The notes below the pieces were generated by a model that was not told the DNA's origin, did not search any database, and was given only the letters and a program-made list of their open reading frames with translations. Position numbers and translations under genes: made by a program. DNA of 64,000 nucleotides, from the NCBI RefSeq assembly GCF_002073915.1, contig NZ_CP012841.1, positions 57,328 through 121,327 on the forward strand. Direction: 5' to 3'. How positions within the stretch are numbered: the stretch's first letter is position 1; each line of letters begins with the position of its first letter. This document shows positions 29,312 through 38,662 of the stretch, in pieces. The DNA is from Candidatus Riesia pediculicola. Lineage in GTDB: Bacteria > Pseudomonadota > Gammaproteobacteria > Enterobacterales > Enterobacteriaceae.

Positions 29312-29509
29312 ATGAAAAAGATGAAAACCATAAGGGGGGCTTTTAAAAGAATTAGAAAATTCTCTAATAGAAGCTTAAAACATAAAAAATCAAATCTTCG
29401 ACATATCTTAACTAAAAAATCTAAAAAGCGTAAACGTCATTTAAGAATAAAGTCTATTGTATCTAGATCAAACTTAAATACTTTGCGATCACATCTTCCT
29501 TATATATAG
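29312..29509 (+). CDS. rpmI: 50S ribosomal protein L35
   Basis: 65 residues, standard length. Contains [20 protein letters not shown], the L35 signature (E. coli [20 protein letters not shown]), and ends in LPYI. Lies between infC and rplT; the 59 bases upstream could hold part of the L20-binding operator known in E. coli, but I cannot confirm a structure. Confidence 0.97.
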   Translation: [65 protein letters not shown]

Positions 29510-29565
29510 AAATATAAAAAGATATTTCGATAACAAAAAAATTATTACATGTTAATAGGAGAAGT

Positions 29566-29919
29566 ATGACTCGTGTAAAAAGGGGTACTTTTGCTCACGC
29601 GAAACACAAAAAAGTTATTGATCAAGCTAAAGGATATTACGGAGCAAGATCTAGAAATTATCGTTCTGCATTTCAAGCAGTAATTAAATCAGGTCAATAT
29701 TCCTATAGGGATCGTCGTCGCCGTAAAACTGATATGAGAAAACTTTGGATTTCCAGAATCAATGCAGAAAGTAGAAAATATGGATTGAGTTATAGCAGAT
29801 TAATTGAAATGTTAAAGAATTCCTCTATTATTATTAATAGGAAAATACTTTCTGAAATAGCTATTTCTAATAAAAAATTTTTTTCTTATTTAGTTAAAAA
29901 GTTAAAAAAATATCTTTAA
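29566..29919 (+). CDS. rplT: 50S ribosomal protein L20
   Basis: 117 residues (E. coli 118). Signatures [27 protein letters not shown] and [16 protein letters not shown]. Early 23S assembly protein and, in E. coli, repressor of its own operon. AGGAG precedes the ATG. Confidence 0.97.
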   Translation: MTRVKRGTFAHAKHKKVIDQAKGYYGARSRNYRSAFQAVIKSGQYSYRDRRRRKTDMRKLWISRINAESRKYGLSYSRLIEMLKNSSIIINRKILSEIAISNKKFFSYLVKKLKKYL

Positions 29920-30132
29920 AATTTAAAGTTTTCCTTGATTTCTATTTTTATAACTAAACTGAGATAGAAAAATTTCTTAGAAAGGTTCCATAAAGATCAT
30001 TAAAACTTAATTAATTTTCTCTCAATAAACGTTAATTTGAAAATTAATATCTATAATCAACAAGATAAAAAAGTTCTTTTAAAGAGAAAGATTAGTTTAA
30101 GATATTTTAAAGAAAAAAAATTTATATAAAAT
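29920..30132 (+). other. Spacer rplT-pheS, site of the lost PheS N-terminus
   Basis: 213 bases. PheS normally starts with about 85 residues of coiled coil; only part could fit here and the frame into pheS is closed by a TAA six bases before its ATG. Charged, Lys-rich peptides can be read in this stretch but none is a secure match. Confidence 0.4.
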
Positions 30133-30864
30133 ATGTCTGGAAAAAAATCCAAAAAAATAGATATTACTCTATCAGGAAGAAAAACTAGAACCGGGAGTAT
30201 CCATCTAATCACACAAGCTTTTCAAGAAATTAGAGATTATTTTTTCAAACTTGGATTTTCTTCAGAAGAAGGTCCTGAGATTGAAAATGAAAAAAATAAT
30301 TTTGATTTTCTTAATATACCAAAAGATCATCCGGATAGAAGAAAACAAAGTACTTTCTGGATAGATCAGGAAAATCTCTTAAGAACACAAATATCATGTA
30401 TACAAGTTCGATCTATGAAAAAAAGAAATCCTCCTGTTCGAATCATTTCTTCTGGAAAAGTATATAGAAAAGATTATGATCAAAATCATACTCCAATGTT
30501 TCATCAAACTGACGGTTTTATAATAGAAAAATTAGTAAATTTTATTTACTTAAGAGATATTCTTGTTGATTTTTTAAAAAGTTTCTTTAAAAGAGATATC
30601 GAAACCAGATTAAGATCTTCTTATTTTCCTTTTACTGAACCATCAATGGAAATTGATGTATTGGATGTTAAAGGAAATTGGATCGAAGTAATAGGTTGCG
30701 GAATGATGCATCCAAAAATACTTAGCAACATTCATATTAATTCTCAAGATTATTCAGGATTAGCCTTTGGGATAGGTGTGGATAGAATCGTCACAATTAG
30801 ACATGAGATTCCGGATATCCGTATTCTTTTTGAAAACGATTTACGTTTTCTTAAACAGTTCTGA
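30133..30864 (+). CDS. pheS: Phenylalanyl-tRNA synthetase alpha subunit, N-terminally shortened
   Basis: 243 residues versus 327 in E. coli. The catalytic domain starts almost at once (DITLSGRKTRTGSIHLI equals DVSLPGRRIENGGLHPV) and is complete: FDFLNIPKDHPDR, motif 2 region RVYRKDYDQNHTPMFHQ-like KVYRKDYDQNHTPMFHQ, motif 3 GLAFGIGVDRIV, end NDLRFLKQF. The N-terminal coiled coil, which contacts tRNA-Phe, is missing. It ends in TGA, showing that UGA is a stop codon here. pheT starts 14 bases later. Confidence 0.94.
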   Translation: MSGKKSKKIDITLSGRKTRTGSIHLITQAFQEIRDYFFKLGFSSEEGPEIENEKNNFDFLNIPKDHPDRRKQSTFWIDQENLLRTQISCIQVRSMKKRNPPVRIISSGKVYRKDYDQNHTPMFHQTDGFIIEKLVNFIYLRDILVDFLKSFFKRDIETRLRSSYFPFTEPSMEIDVLDVKGNWIEVIGCGMMHPKILSNIHINSQDYSGLAFGIGVDRIVTIRHEIPDIRILFENDLRFLKQF

Positions 30865-30878
30865 AAAAAAATAAAATT

Positions 30879-33341
30879 ATGAAATTTGATGAGACTTGGA
30901 TTAAAGAATGGATCGATTTTGAAATTGATAGTGAATCTTTGTTAGAACAAATCACTAGAATTGGAATAGAAGTTAATAAAATTTTTCCAAGAGAAAAATA
31001 TTTAGAAAATATGATAGTCGGAAAAATCGTTAAAATTTCCGAATGCTTCGAGAATAAAATTCCTTCAAAAGTACTTACGGTAGACATTGGTAAGAAACTT
31101 TTAAAAATTTTCTGCAACTCTCTAAATAGTCGATTGAACATGAAAGTAGCAGTGTCCATTCAAAAATCTTATTCTATAAAAAATAAAAAGAAAAGAGAAC
31201 AAATTTCTGAAGCATGTTTATGTCGATACAATCAAATTTTCTTTCTTAAAGAAAATAGAAATATTGTAGAAATTCCTAAAAATTTTTCAATTGGAAGCAA
31301 AATCGGAAAACATTTAATACAGTATTATCAAAGAACATTTGATAGTTCTTCCGTATCAAATAGAAAAGATTTTGACTACATTTTTGGAATATACAGAGAC
31401 ATAGCAGCTATCAATAGAAAAAAAATTAGTTTTCAAAAAAATAAAATCAAAAAAAATAGAAAAATAAGCCATTCAAGTCATGTAAAACTTAACATAACAG
31501 AACCAAAATATTGCCCGTATATTTTTTCTAGAGTTATTAAGAAAGTAGATGTTGGGATAAAAACTCCTGATTGGATGATAGAAAGACTTTCATGGAATGA
31601 TGTTGTAACAACTAATCCTATAAATAACATAAAAAACTATGTAAAACTAGAAACAGGATACTCTATATTTGCTTACGACTTCGAAAAAATCAGAGGATCT
31701 ATAACGATAAGGAGATCTAAAAAAAATGAAAGTATATTTCTTAAAGAAAAAAAGATTGATTTACTCCAAAATACTTTAGTAATTTCTGATGAAAAATCTA
31801 TAATCAGCATTATTGGAATAACTGACAATGAAAGGTTTAAAATTCAAAAAAATACTTCAAATATACTATTAATTTGTGCAATTTTTGATTTCAACCTATT
31901 CTCTAATAGTTTGAATGAATACCAATATGTTTATGGATTATCTTCAAAAGTTAATGAATCTCAAGAAAAAGATTCAAATATGTTATTAAACACGATCGAA
32001 AGAACTAGCGAGTTAATCACAAAGATCTGTGGAGGTGAAGTTGGAAAGATCATTAAATTCATTTATGAAGACCAATGTTTGAAAGAATCAAGAAAAATTG
32101 TTTTAAAACTAAAAAAAATCCATCAAACAATAGGACATAGACTCTCCTACAAAAAAATAAGTGAAATATTGATTCATTTGGGATTTAAAATCCTTTCAGA
32201 TTCGAACTATGACCAACTAGAAATAAAAATTCCCTCTTGGAGAAAAGACGTTTCGATAGAAGAAGACATTATTGACGAAATAATTAGAATATATGGATAC
32301 AATAATTTTCCTAAAGAATCTTCTAGAAATTTACAAATCAATTCTAAAGTTATAAACAATCAAAGAGATCTATCTATGATGGATATTCTTTACTTACTAA
32401 AAAGATCATTGGCTTGTCTTGGATATCACGAAATCATTACTTATAGTTTTATCAATGAAAAATTACAAAATCTGTTATTTTTCAATCAAAATTATATTGA
32501 ATTACCTCATCCAATATCTTCGAAAATGTCAGTAATGAGAACTTCTTTAATACCAGGTATACTTTCTGCAGTTCAATACAATCAAAGAAGGCAAAACGAT
32601 CAAATCAAGATATTTGAAAGCGGTTATACATTTTTTTTAAAGAAGAATTCATCAGCTGATAGTCATCAAACCAAAGTTACTCAAAAACTGATGTTATCTG
32701 CTGCAATTGTAGATCAAAAAGAAAGAAGTTGGTTTCAAGAAAACAGAAAAATAGATTTCTTCGACATTAAAGGAGATTTAGAATCCATACTGTGTTCAAT
32801 AAAGTCTGATAGAAAACGCTTTCTATTTAAAAAAAATCTATATTATCCAATTTTTGATAAAGAACAATCCGCTGAAATTTACTTAGATGATAAATTTTTT
32901 GGAATAATAGGAGTGATTCATAAAAGAATCAAAGAACAATTAGAAATACGTAAAAAAATATTTGTATTTGAGATTATAATAGAAAATTTACTTCTTAATA
33001 AAGATCTATTTTCTATAAAAAAATATAAGGAAATCTCTAAATTTCCTATGAATCAAAGGGATATCTCCATGATATTTAGAGAAGAAATTCCAGTCTCTGA
33101 AATTTTGTCAGAATGTAGAAGAGTGAGTTCATTTCTTCTAAAGAAAAAAATAGAAGTATCTTCTAAAATATTTGATATTTATCAAGGAAAATCAATTAAA
33201 AATGGATATAGAAGTATTTCAATCAACTTTACAATACAAAATTCTCAGAAAACTATGAGAGAACATGAAATTTCTAATGTCGTTGAAATTTTTATTAACG
33301 AGATGAAAAAGAAATTCTTTGCTATTTTAAGAGAAAAATAA
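30879..33341 (+). CDS. pheT: Phenylalanyl-tRNA synthetase beta subunit
   Basis: 820 residues (E. coli 795). Order: OB-type tRNA-binding domain (about 40-150), B3/B4 editing domain (about 205-400), B5 (about 400-480), catalytic-like domain and C-terminal FDX-ACB anticodon domain (FPMNQRDISMIF). The editing site looks degraded: the His of GQPMHAFD is Phe (GYSIFAYD), and the GGEHSGV and SHRYERGVD segments are not recognisable. Partner of PheS. ihfA, next in E. coli, is gone. Confidence 0.95.
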   Translation: MKFDETWIKEWIDFEIDSESLLEQITRIGIEVNKIFPREKYLENMIVGKIVKISECFENKIPSKVLTVDIGKKLLKIFCNSLNSRLNMKVAVSIQKSYSIKNKKKREQISEACLCRYNQIFFLKENRNIVEIPKNFSIGSKIGKHLIQYYQRTFDSSSVSNRKDFDYIFGIYRDIAAINRKKISFQKNKIKKNRKISHSSHVKLNITEPKYCPYIFSRVIKKVDVGIKTPDWMIERLSWNDVVTTNPINNIKNYVKLETGYSIFAYDFEKIRGSITIRRSKKNESIFLKEKKIDLLQNTLVISDEKSIISIIGITDNERFKIQKNTSNILLICAIFDFNLFSNSLNEYQYVYGLSSKVNESQEKDSNMLLNTIERTSELITKICGGEVGKIIKFIYEDQCLKESRKIVLKLKKIHQTIGHRLSYKKISEILIHLGFKILSDSNYDQLEIKIPSWRKDVSIEEDIIDEIIRIYGYNNFPKESSRNLQINSKVINNQRDLSMMDILYLLKRSLACLGYHEIITYSFINEKLQNLLFFNQNYIELPHPISSKMSVMRTSLIPGILSAVQYNQRRQNDQIKIFESGYTFFLKKNSSADSHQTKVTQKLMLSAAIVDQKERSWFQENRKIDFFDIKGDLESILCSIKSDRKRFLFKKNLYYPIFDKEQSAEIYLDDKFFGIIGVIHKRIKEQLEIRKKIFVFEIIIENLLLNKDLFSIKKYKEISKFPMNQRDISMIFREEIPVSEILSECRRVSSFLLKKKIEVSSKIFDIYQGKSIKNGYRSISINFTIQNSQKTMREHEISNVVEIFINEMKKKFFAILREK

Positions 33342-33366
33342 TAGTCTTTTTTTTTCGAAAAAACTA
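33342..33366. terminator. Convergent terminator pheT/manZ with TTCG loop
   Basis: In the 22-base gap between the convergent genes: TAGT, a T9 run, CG, an A-run and ACTA, giving an A/T stem capped by TTCG. Suitable as a two-way terminator though weak in GC. Confidence 0.45.
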
Positions 33367-34224
33367 CGACAAAAAACCAGTCCAGGAACCTAGAATACCT
33401 ATAAAAAAAAGAAAAATAATCAGAAATAAAGAATTGACTTTCTTTCTGAGAAGCCAAATACAAAAAAATGTCAAAGAAAGAGGAACGATTCCTGGCATTA
33501 ATTGATCCAAAATATCCTGAACTGTCGTAACAACAATCGATCCGTCCTTCTGATTTTTAATTTTTGAGACTACCAATGGAATATTTATATGTGTCCATTT
33601 GTTGACTAAAGCACCCATCACAAATAATCCAACAATGGTTGCCCCTTCCGTTATCTTTCTTAACATTCCTCCTTTATTAATATCTTCAATCAAATTAGTC
33701 CCTTTTCTATATCCATATATTACGCCAAAATACTTAATTGAAATTCGAACAATGTTGAACAGAAAAAAAAATAGAATTGGACCTAATAAACTACCATTTA
33801 TCGCTATTCCAGCCCCAAGAGACGAAAATACTGGTCTAACTGTGCCCCAAAAGACCGGATCTCCAATTCCAGCTAATGGTCCCATCAATCCAATTTTCAT
33901 ACTATTGATGGAACTTTCTTGAACATCTTTTTCTGAAAGAACTTTTTTTTCTTCCATTGCTGTAACTATTCCAAGGATTGGGGAAGCTATATAAGGATGA
34001 GTGTTGAAAAATTCTAGATGACGTCGGATTACATTCTTTCTTTTTTCGTCATTTCTTGGATATAGCTTTTTAATAATCGGTATCATTGAAAAACAGAATC
34101 CAAGAGCTTGCATCCTCTCAAAATTCCAAGATCCTTGAAAAAAATGAGTTCTTAAAAAAACCTTAAATAGATCAGTGGAAGAAATTTTTTTCAAATGTTT
34201 ATCTTGTATCTTGTCATATTTCAT
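33364..34224 (-). CDS. manZ: Mannose-family PTS component IID
   Basis: 286 residues (E. coli 283). Membrane subunit of the mannose permease; forms the sugar channel with ManY. Diagnostic FQGSWNFERMQALGFCFSM, HLEFFNTHPY, LMGPLAGIGDPVFWGTVRP, and hydrophobic C-terminus. Last gene of manXYZ, 20 bases after manY. Confidence 0.97.
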   Translation of the reverse strand: MKYDKIQDKHLKKISSTDLFKVFLRTHFFQGSWNFERMQALGFCFSMIPIIKKLYPRNDEKRKNVIRRHLEFFNTHPYIASPILGIVTAMEEKKVLSEKDVQESSINSMKIGLMGPLAGIGDPVFWGTVRPVFSSLGAGIAINGSLLGPILFFFLFNIVRISIKYFGVIYGYRKGTNLIEDINKGGMLRKITEGATIVGLFVMGALVNKWTHINIPLVVSKIKNQKDGSIVVTTVQDILDQLMPGIVPLSLTFFCIWLLRKKVNSLFLIIFLFFIGILGSWTGFLS

Positions 34225-34244
34225 ATAATCCTATCGTCCTCCAA

Positions 34245-35063
34245 TCAATCTAATTCATCTTCTGAAATGTGATTTTTGTTTGAATTACAATCCCTTTCTC
34301 GACTACTTTCTTTTAATTTCTGTATGACATACTTTGGATTTAATTGAATATATATTATTGACATAATGACTCCGATAGATCCAATTGCGATCAAGTTGAA
34401 ATCGGTGAAAGCTGAAATGATAAAACCTAAATACAGAAAAGGCATCAAATAACTCGTATACATCATATTAATTACCATAGCATAACCTACAACTACAATT
34501 ATTCCACCTGCTACATTCAAACCATTCACAATGGTAGTCGGAATAGATTCAAGAAAAACTTTCAATTCTGATGTTCCAAAAAAAGAAACCATCATCATAG
34601 TAGGAACAACAATTCGGAAGGCTTGAAGAAATAAGGAAGACATATGAATTGCTGTTAAAGAACCTAAATGACCATAAGAAGATAATTTGTCTGCGCTTCT
34701 CTGAAAAAATATAGCGATCGTTCTTACTAGAACAGTAAGAGCTTGTCCTCCAGCGGCTATAGGTATAGCTATAGCTATACCTGTTCCAATATCTTGCTTT
34801 CCTGCGATCACCAAGATACTCGATACTATCGAGGCTAAGGCAGTATCTGGAGAAATGGCTGCTCCTACATTCATCCAACCCAAAGAAATCATTTCTAAAG
34901 TGCTTCCTAGGATGATTCCTGTGCTTAGATTCCCTAAAACCATACCAATCAAAGTACAAGCAACGATAGGTCTGTGGAATTGAAATTCATCCAAAATAGA
35001 ATCCATTCCAATTAAACACGAAATAATAAAGATTAAAAAGATTTGAGTTGCACTAAGTTCCAT
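34245..35063 (-). CDS. manY: Mannose-family PTS component IIC
   Basis: 272 residues from the ATG at 35063, which matches the E. coli start (MEITTLQ / MELSATQ) and follows AGGTGA; an in-frame start at 35081 would add six residues. Polytopic membrane protein with GSILDEFQFHRP-like MDSILDEFQFHRP, LGWMNVGAAISPD, and GYAMVINMM. Acts with ManZ and phosphodonor ManX. Confidence 0.97.
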   Translation of the reverse strand: MELSATQIFLIFIISCLIGMDSILDEFQFHRPIVACTLIGMVLGNLSTGIILGSTLEMISLGWMNVGAAISPDTALASIVSSILVIAGKQDIGTGIAIAIPIAAGGQALTVLVRTIAIFFQRSADKLSSYGHLGSLTAIHMSSLFLQAFRIVVPTMMMVSFFGTSELKVFLESIPTTIVNGLNVAGGIIVVVGYAMVINMMYTSYLMPFLYLGFIISAFTDFNLIAIGSIGVIMSIIYIQLNPKYVIQKLKESSRERDCNSNKNHISEDELD

Positions 35064-35123
35064 TCTTTCACCTAATATCAAATGATAAAAAATTATTATT
35101 GATGTAGCGGATTAAATAAAAAA

Positions 35124-36113
35124 TCATTTAAATTTACTTTTTATCAAACGAACCATATCAGTCTTTTTGTCACTGGTTATTTTCCTGATCTCTAGTTCTA
35201 TTCCACTTCTAGAGAGTTCCATAAATGACTCTACATCTTTTTGATCAATAGAAATTGAATCATGAACTTGTTGTTTTCCTTCCTTATAAGACATACCTCC
35301 GATATTAATAGAACTTATTTCTATTCCTCTACGAACGATTTCTAAAACGTCTGTTGGATTAGTGAATAATAACATTACTCGATCTTTTGAGTACTTTGGA
35401 TTGGAATAAACTCGGATAAATTTATCGATACTAACTACATGTGCATTTATTCCTGGAGGAGAAACTTGTTTTAATAACATGCAACGAACTTTATCTTCAG
35501 AAATCGAATCATTGATGATAATAATTCGATTTATTCGGGTATCTTTTGTCCATCTTGTAGCGACTTGTCCGTGTATTAATCGATCATCGATTCTAACTAA
35601 AACAATGTTCATGTTTTTTTTAGCTTTTTCTGAAGAAATTGACCTAAACTCATCAAATTGTGTTTCTTTTTGAGTTTTTTTTTCTTCTTTCTGTATTTCA
35701 GGATGAAGTTTAATTTCATCCCTTCCAGATTTGAGAGCATTTTGAACTATTTTTTGAAAATTCATATCGCTCTCTTCGAGAGAGAAAAATATAGAAATTA
35801 ACATTGGTATGTTAACTCCAGTAATGATACAAACTTTTTCTTGAATATTATATGATTGACTTATTTTTTGAATTATTCTATTTGCTGCATTGAATGGACT
35901 CCCTCCCCATATGTCTACTAAAAATAACAATCCACTAATATCTTCAAATCTTTTTATATTTGATTCAAATTTCTTTATTAATATATCTGTATTCTCATCA
36001 GAATAGAAATTAATATAAGAAACATTTTCTTTTTTTCCAACTAACATTTCTGTTGTACGAACAAGCTGTTTTGCGGTGTGTCCATGAGTACTAACTATAA
36101 TTGCTACGCTCAA
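35124..36113 (-). CDS. manX: Mannose-family PTS component IIAB
   Basis: 329 residues (E. coli 323). IIA domain (1-135) with phospho-His in VSTHGHTAKQL; a charged linker (about 140-165); IIB domain with phospho-His in RIDDRLIHGQVATRW. Relays phosphate from HPr to the incoming hexose. E. coli ManXYZ accepts mannose, glucose, glucosamine and GlcNAc. Start is TTG at 36113, supported by a strong GGGAGG nine bases upstream. First gene of manXYZ. Confidence 0.97.
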   Translation of the reverse strand: MSVAIIVSTHGHTAKQLVRTTEMLVGKKENVSYINFYSDENTDILIKKFESNIKRFEDISGLLFLVDIWGGSPFNAANRIIQKISQSYNIQEKVCIITGVNIPMLISIFFSLEESDMNFQKIVQNALKSGRDEIKLHPEIQKEEKKTQKETQFDEFRSISSEKAKKNMNIVLVRIDDRLIHGQVATRWTKDTRINRIIIINDSISEDKVRCMLLKQVSPPGINAHVVSIDKFIRVYSNPKYSKDRVMLLFTNPTDVLEIVRRGIEISSINIGGMSYKEGKQQVHDSISIDQKDVESFMELSRSGIELEIRKITSDKKTDMVRLIKSKFK

Positions 36114-36490
36114 TCTTATTTTCCTCCCTTCATGATGTTTTCTAAAATCGTCTAGTTTTAGAAAAATTTATCTTTTTTATTCTTTTTTCTAAACAGTGAA
36201 AAAGAAGAACTTATATAAAGTTATTTCATATATCATAAAGAATATCTTTTATTAAAATCAAAAAATATTTTCATAATATATGAAAATTTCTCATATATTA
36301 AATATTTTTTATATAGTCTGTATATTTTCAAAAGACAAGGAAAAATTTTTCATAACTTATCTCAACAATTATCCAACTCTTATTCTCTAGAAAAGAATAA
36401 GTGTGTTTTTCTTATTTAAATTAAGAATGTTTTGTTCAACTGAATAAATATATTTCATCGAAATAAATTAAACCTTCGTAAGATCTTATT
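36114..36490. other. Intergenic region manX/pabB
   Basis: 377 bases containing the manX ribosome-binding site, presumably its promoter, and the palindrome at 36268-36286. No gene remnant recognised. Confidence 0.5.
36268..36286. promoter_or_regulatory. Palindrome upstream of manXYZ
   Basis: TTTTCAT / ATGAAAA arms around a 5-base AATAT centre, about 155 bases before manX. The shape would suit a dimeric repressor, but no regulator is known here and A/T-rich palindromes are common by chance. Confidence 0.25.
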
Positions 36491-37873
36491 CTATACAACA
36501 AAATCTCTTCTAAAATATCTCAACACTTTACCGAACTTATGAATAGTTTCTAAATATTCTTTTTCTGAAAGACTATCCAGAACTATTCCTGATCCAGACC
36601 AACAATACATAGTTTGATCTTCCGTTAAAAAAGATCGAATGTTGATATTAGTATCCATTTTTTGACAAAAGCTAATATATCCTATAGATCCACAGTATCC
36701 ATATCTATGGTTTGGTTCCAATTCATCAATAATTTGCATTGATCTAATCTTTGGAGCCCCTGTGACGGATCCTCCAGGAAAACAGGATCTTAACAAATCA
36801 GTTACATGATATTGATTTGATAATTTTCCAACAATAGTACTTACCAAATGATGCACTAAAGAAAAAGACTCTATGGAAAAAAGCTCTTTTACTTGTATAG
36901 TTCCTGGAACGGACACTTTTCCAAGATCATTTCTTAACAGATCAACTATCATGACATTTTCGGATTGATTCTTTTCAGAAATTTTTAATTTTTCAATGTT
37001 TTTTTGATCTTCGAAATGGTTATTTGATCTTACTTCCGTTCCCTTAATGGGCCTAGTTTCAATCATTCTATTATGATCTACTCTCAAAAATCTTTCAGGT
37101 GATAAACTAATAACACAATTTTTTTTCAATCTTATGAAAGCAGAAAGAGGAGATTGACTGATTCTTATAGACTTTAGAAATGCTATCCATTCATCTCCAA
37201 AATATTTTGCGTGAAATCTCTGGGATAAATTAATTTGATAACAATCTCCAGAAATTAAATATTCTTTAATTCTTTCCACTTTATCACAATATTGTTTTTT
37301 GGAAAGATTGCTCTTCCAACGTTCAATTACAAAAAAATCTTCCTTTTTCTTGGGGTTTTCCTGTTTTTCCATCCAATCTAATCGATCTTCCGGATTATCA
37401 TAGCTAATTAAAAAGGCATTCCTTTTTTTATGATCCACTATTAAAGCCCAAAGATATATTCCAATAGCCATATCTGGTAATCTTAAAGATTTCCTTCTTA
37501 TTAAGGAAAAATTTTCAATTCTGCGAAACAATTCATAGCTCCATATTCCTACAGCTCCTCCCTGAAAAGGAAAATTTTCTTCAGACTTACATAAATATAA
37601 AGTTTTTAAAATTTCAATTTTCTTTTTTAGCACTTCAAAAGGATCTGATTCAGAAAAATTTTCCTTTTTTTCATCGGTAATCTTTGTGATCTTTCCAACC
37701 GTCTCTATCGTAATTAGAGGGTCTGAAACTAAAATATCGAAATGATCTCTTAAGTTATGATAGTAACCAGAGTATAAAATCATCGACCATGGTAAATGAG
37801 ATATTTTTTCAAAATAATGAAGTGCGATGTTTTTCGAATAGGACAATTTCTTTTTTTTTAGATATTTTATCAT
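36491..37873 (-). CDS. pabB: Aminodeoxychorismate synthase component I
   Basis: 460 residues (E. coli 453). Makes 4-amino-4-deoxychorismate with ammonia from PabA, for p-aminobenzoate and folate. Chorismate-binding signatures: SGDCYQINLSQRFHA, the catalytic Lys in TRPIKGTEVR (PIKGT distinguishes PabB from TrpE), MIVDLLRNDLGKV, CFPGGSVTGAPK. Same strand and order as manXYZ relative to E. coli. pabA and pabC are not in the window. Confidence 0.96.
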   Translation of the reverse strand: MIKYLKKKKLSYSKNIALHYFEKISHLPWSMILYSGYYHNLRDHFDILVSDPLITIETVGKITKITDEKKENFSESDPFEVLKKKIEILKTLYLCKSEENFPFQGGAVGIWSYELFRRIENFSLIRRKSLRLPDMAIGIYLWALIVDHKKRNAFLISYDNPEDRLDWMEKQENPKKKEDFFVIERWKSNLSKKQYCDKVERIKEYLISGDCYQINLSQRFHAKYFGDEWIAFLKSIRISQSPLSAFIRLKKNCVISLSPERFLRVDHNRMIETRPIKGTEVRSNNHFEDQKNIEKLKISEKNQSENVMIVDLLRNDLGKVSVPGTIQVKELFSIESFSLVHHLVSTIVGKLSNQYHVTDLLRSCFPGGSVTGAPKIRSMQIIDELEPNHRYGYCGSIGYISFCQKMDTNINIRSFLTEDQTMYCWSGSGIVLDSLSEKEYLETIHKFGKVLRYFRRDFVV

Positions 37874-38662
37874 TTTATGATCTAATTGAATTATTCCAAT
37901 AGTAGAGTACTTAAATTATAGATAAAAACAGAAGAACAATACAATTAATTCATTTAAAACATTGGATAAATTCTGATTTCATGAAAAAATTATTTATTTT
38001 TTATATTCTTTTAAAAATCTATTTCAATGGTTTTCCTATCGATATGATTTTAAGGATTTTTTAAAAAAATCTTATTTTTCTTTAAAAAAGATCTAAATTT
38101 TTATTCAAGAAATCGATCTTATAGTTCATCAGAAAAAATTCTTGAAAAAATTTATATTTTTTATTTGAACAGATTTAGATTAAAAAAAATGAAATTGAAA
38201 AAATTTATGTGTTTTACAAATTCTAAAAAGATATTATCAATAAACTAATTTTTGTACAAAAATTTAATTGAATCGATTCAAAAGGTAAAAAACTTGAATT
38301 TTTTCAATATAGTTATTTTCTTCTACTTTTATAAAATCCATCAAAATAGATAGCTTTAGATAAATCAATCTTAAAAAAATATTGGAACCATAATTATTCA
38401 CACATCATTAATTCGATATGAGAAATTTTATAAATAATCTAAAAAGATCTATTTTTGATAGTCCGTTCATTTTTTTGAGAATTTTACTTTAAAAATTAAA
38501 TTGAAAATGATATGAAAAATTGAAATCATAAGTTCGAAAGAAGAGAATGAAATTCTGTCAAAAAAAATGAAAAGATCAGAAAAATTTGTTTTTGTAAAAA
38601 ACTCTACAAACTAATATGAATCATTCTCTCATTTATAGATCCAATGAAATTTATTGATTTTT
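37874..38662. other. Divergent spacer pabB/endA
   Basis: 789 very A/T-rich bases. pabB and endA are distant in E. coli, so this is a rearrangement junction. No frame, RNA or recognisable fossil found; promoters for both genes must lie here. Confidence 0.5.

Noticed and set aside
30850-31160. 102-codon minus-strand frame at the pheS/pheT junction
   Set aside because: Antisense to pheT with no family resemblance.
33599-33922. 107-codon plus-strand frame opposite manZ
   Set aside because: Antisense shadow of the conserved manZ sequence.
34549-34959. 136-codon frame on the minus strand inside manY
   Set aside because: Lies in another frame wholly within manY, whose own translation matches the PTS IIC family end to end; Tyr/Ser/Arg-rich shadow.
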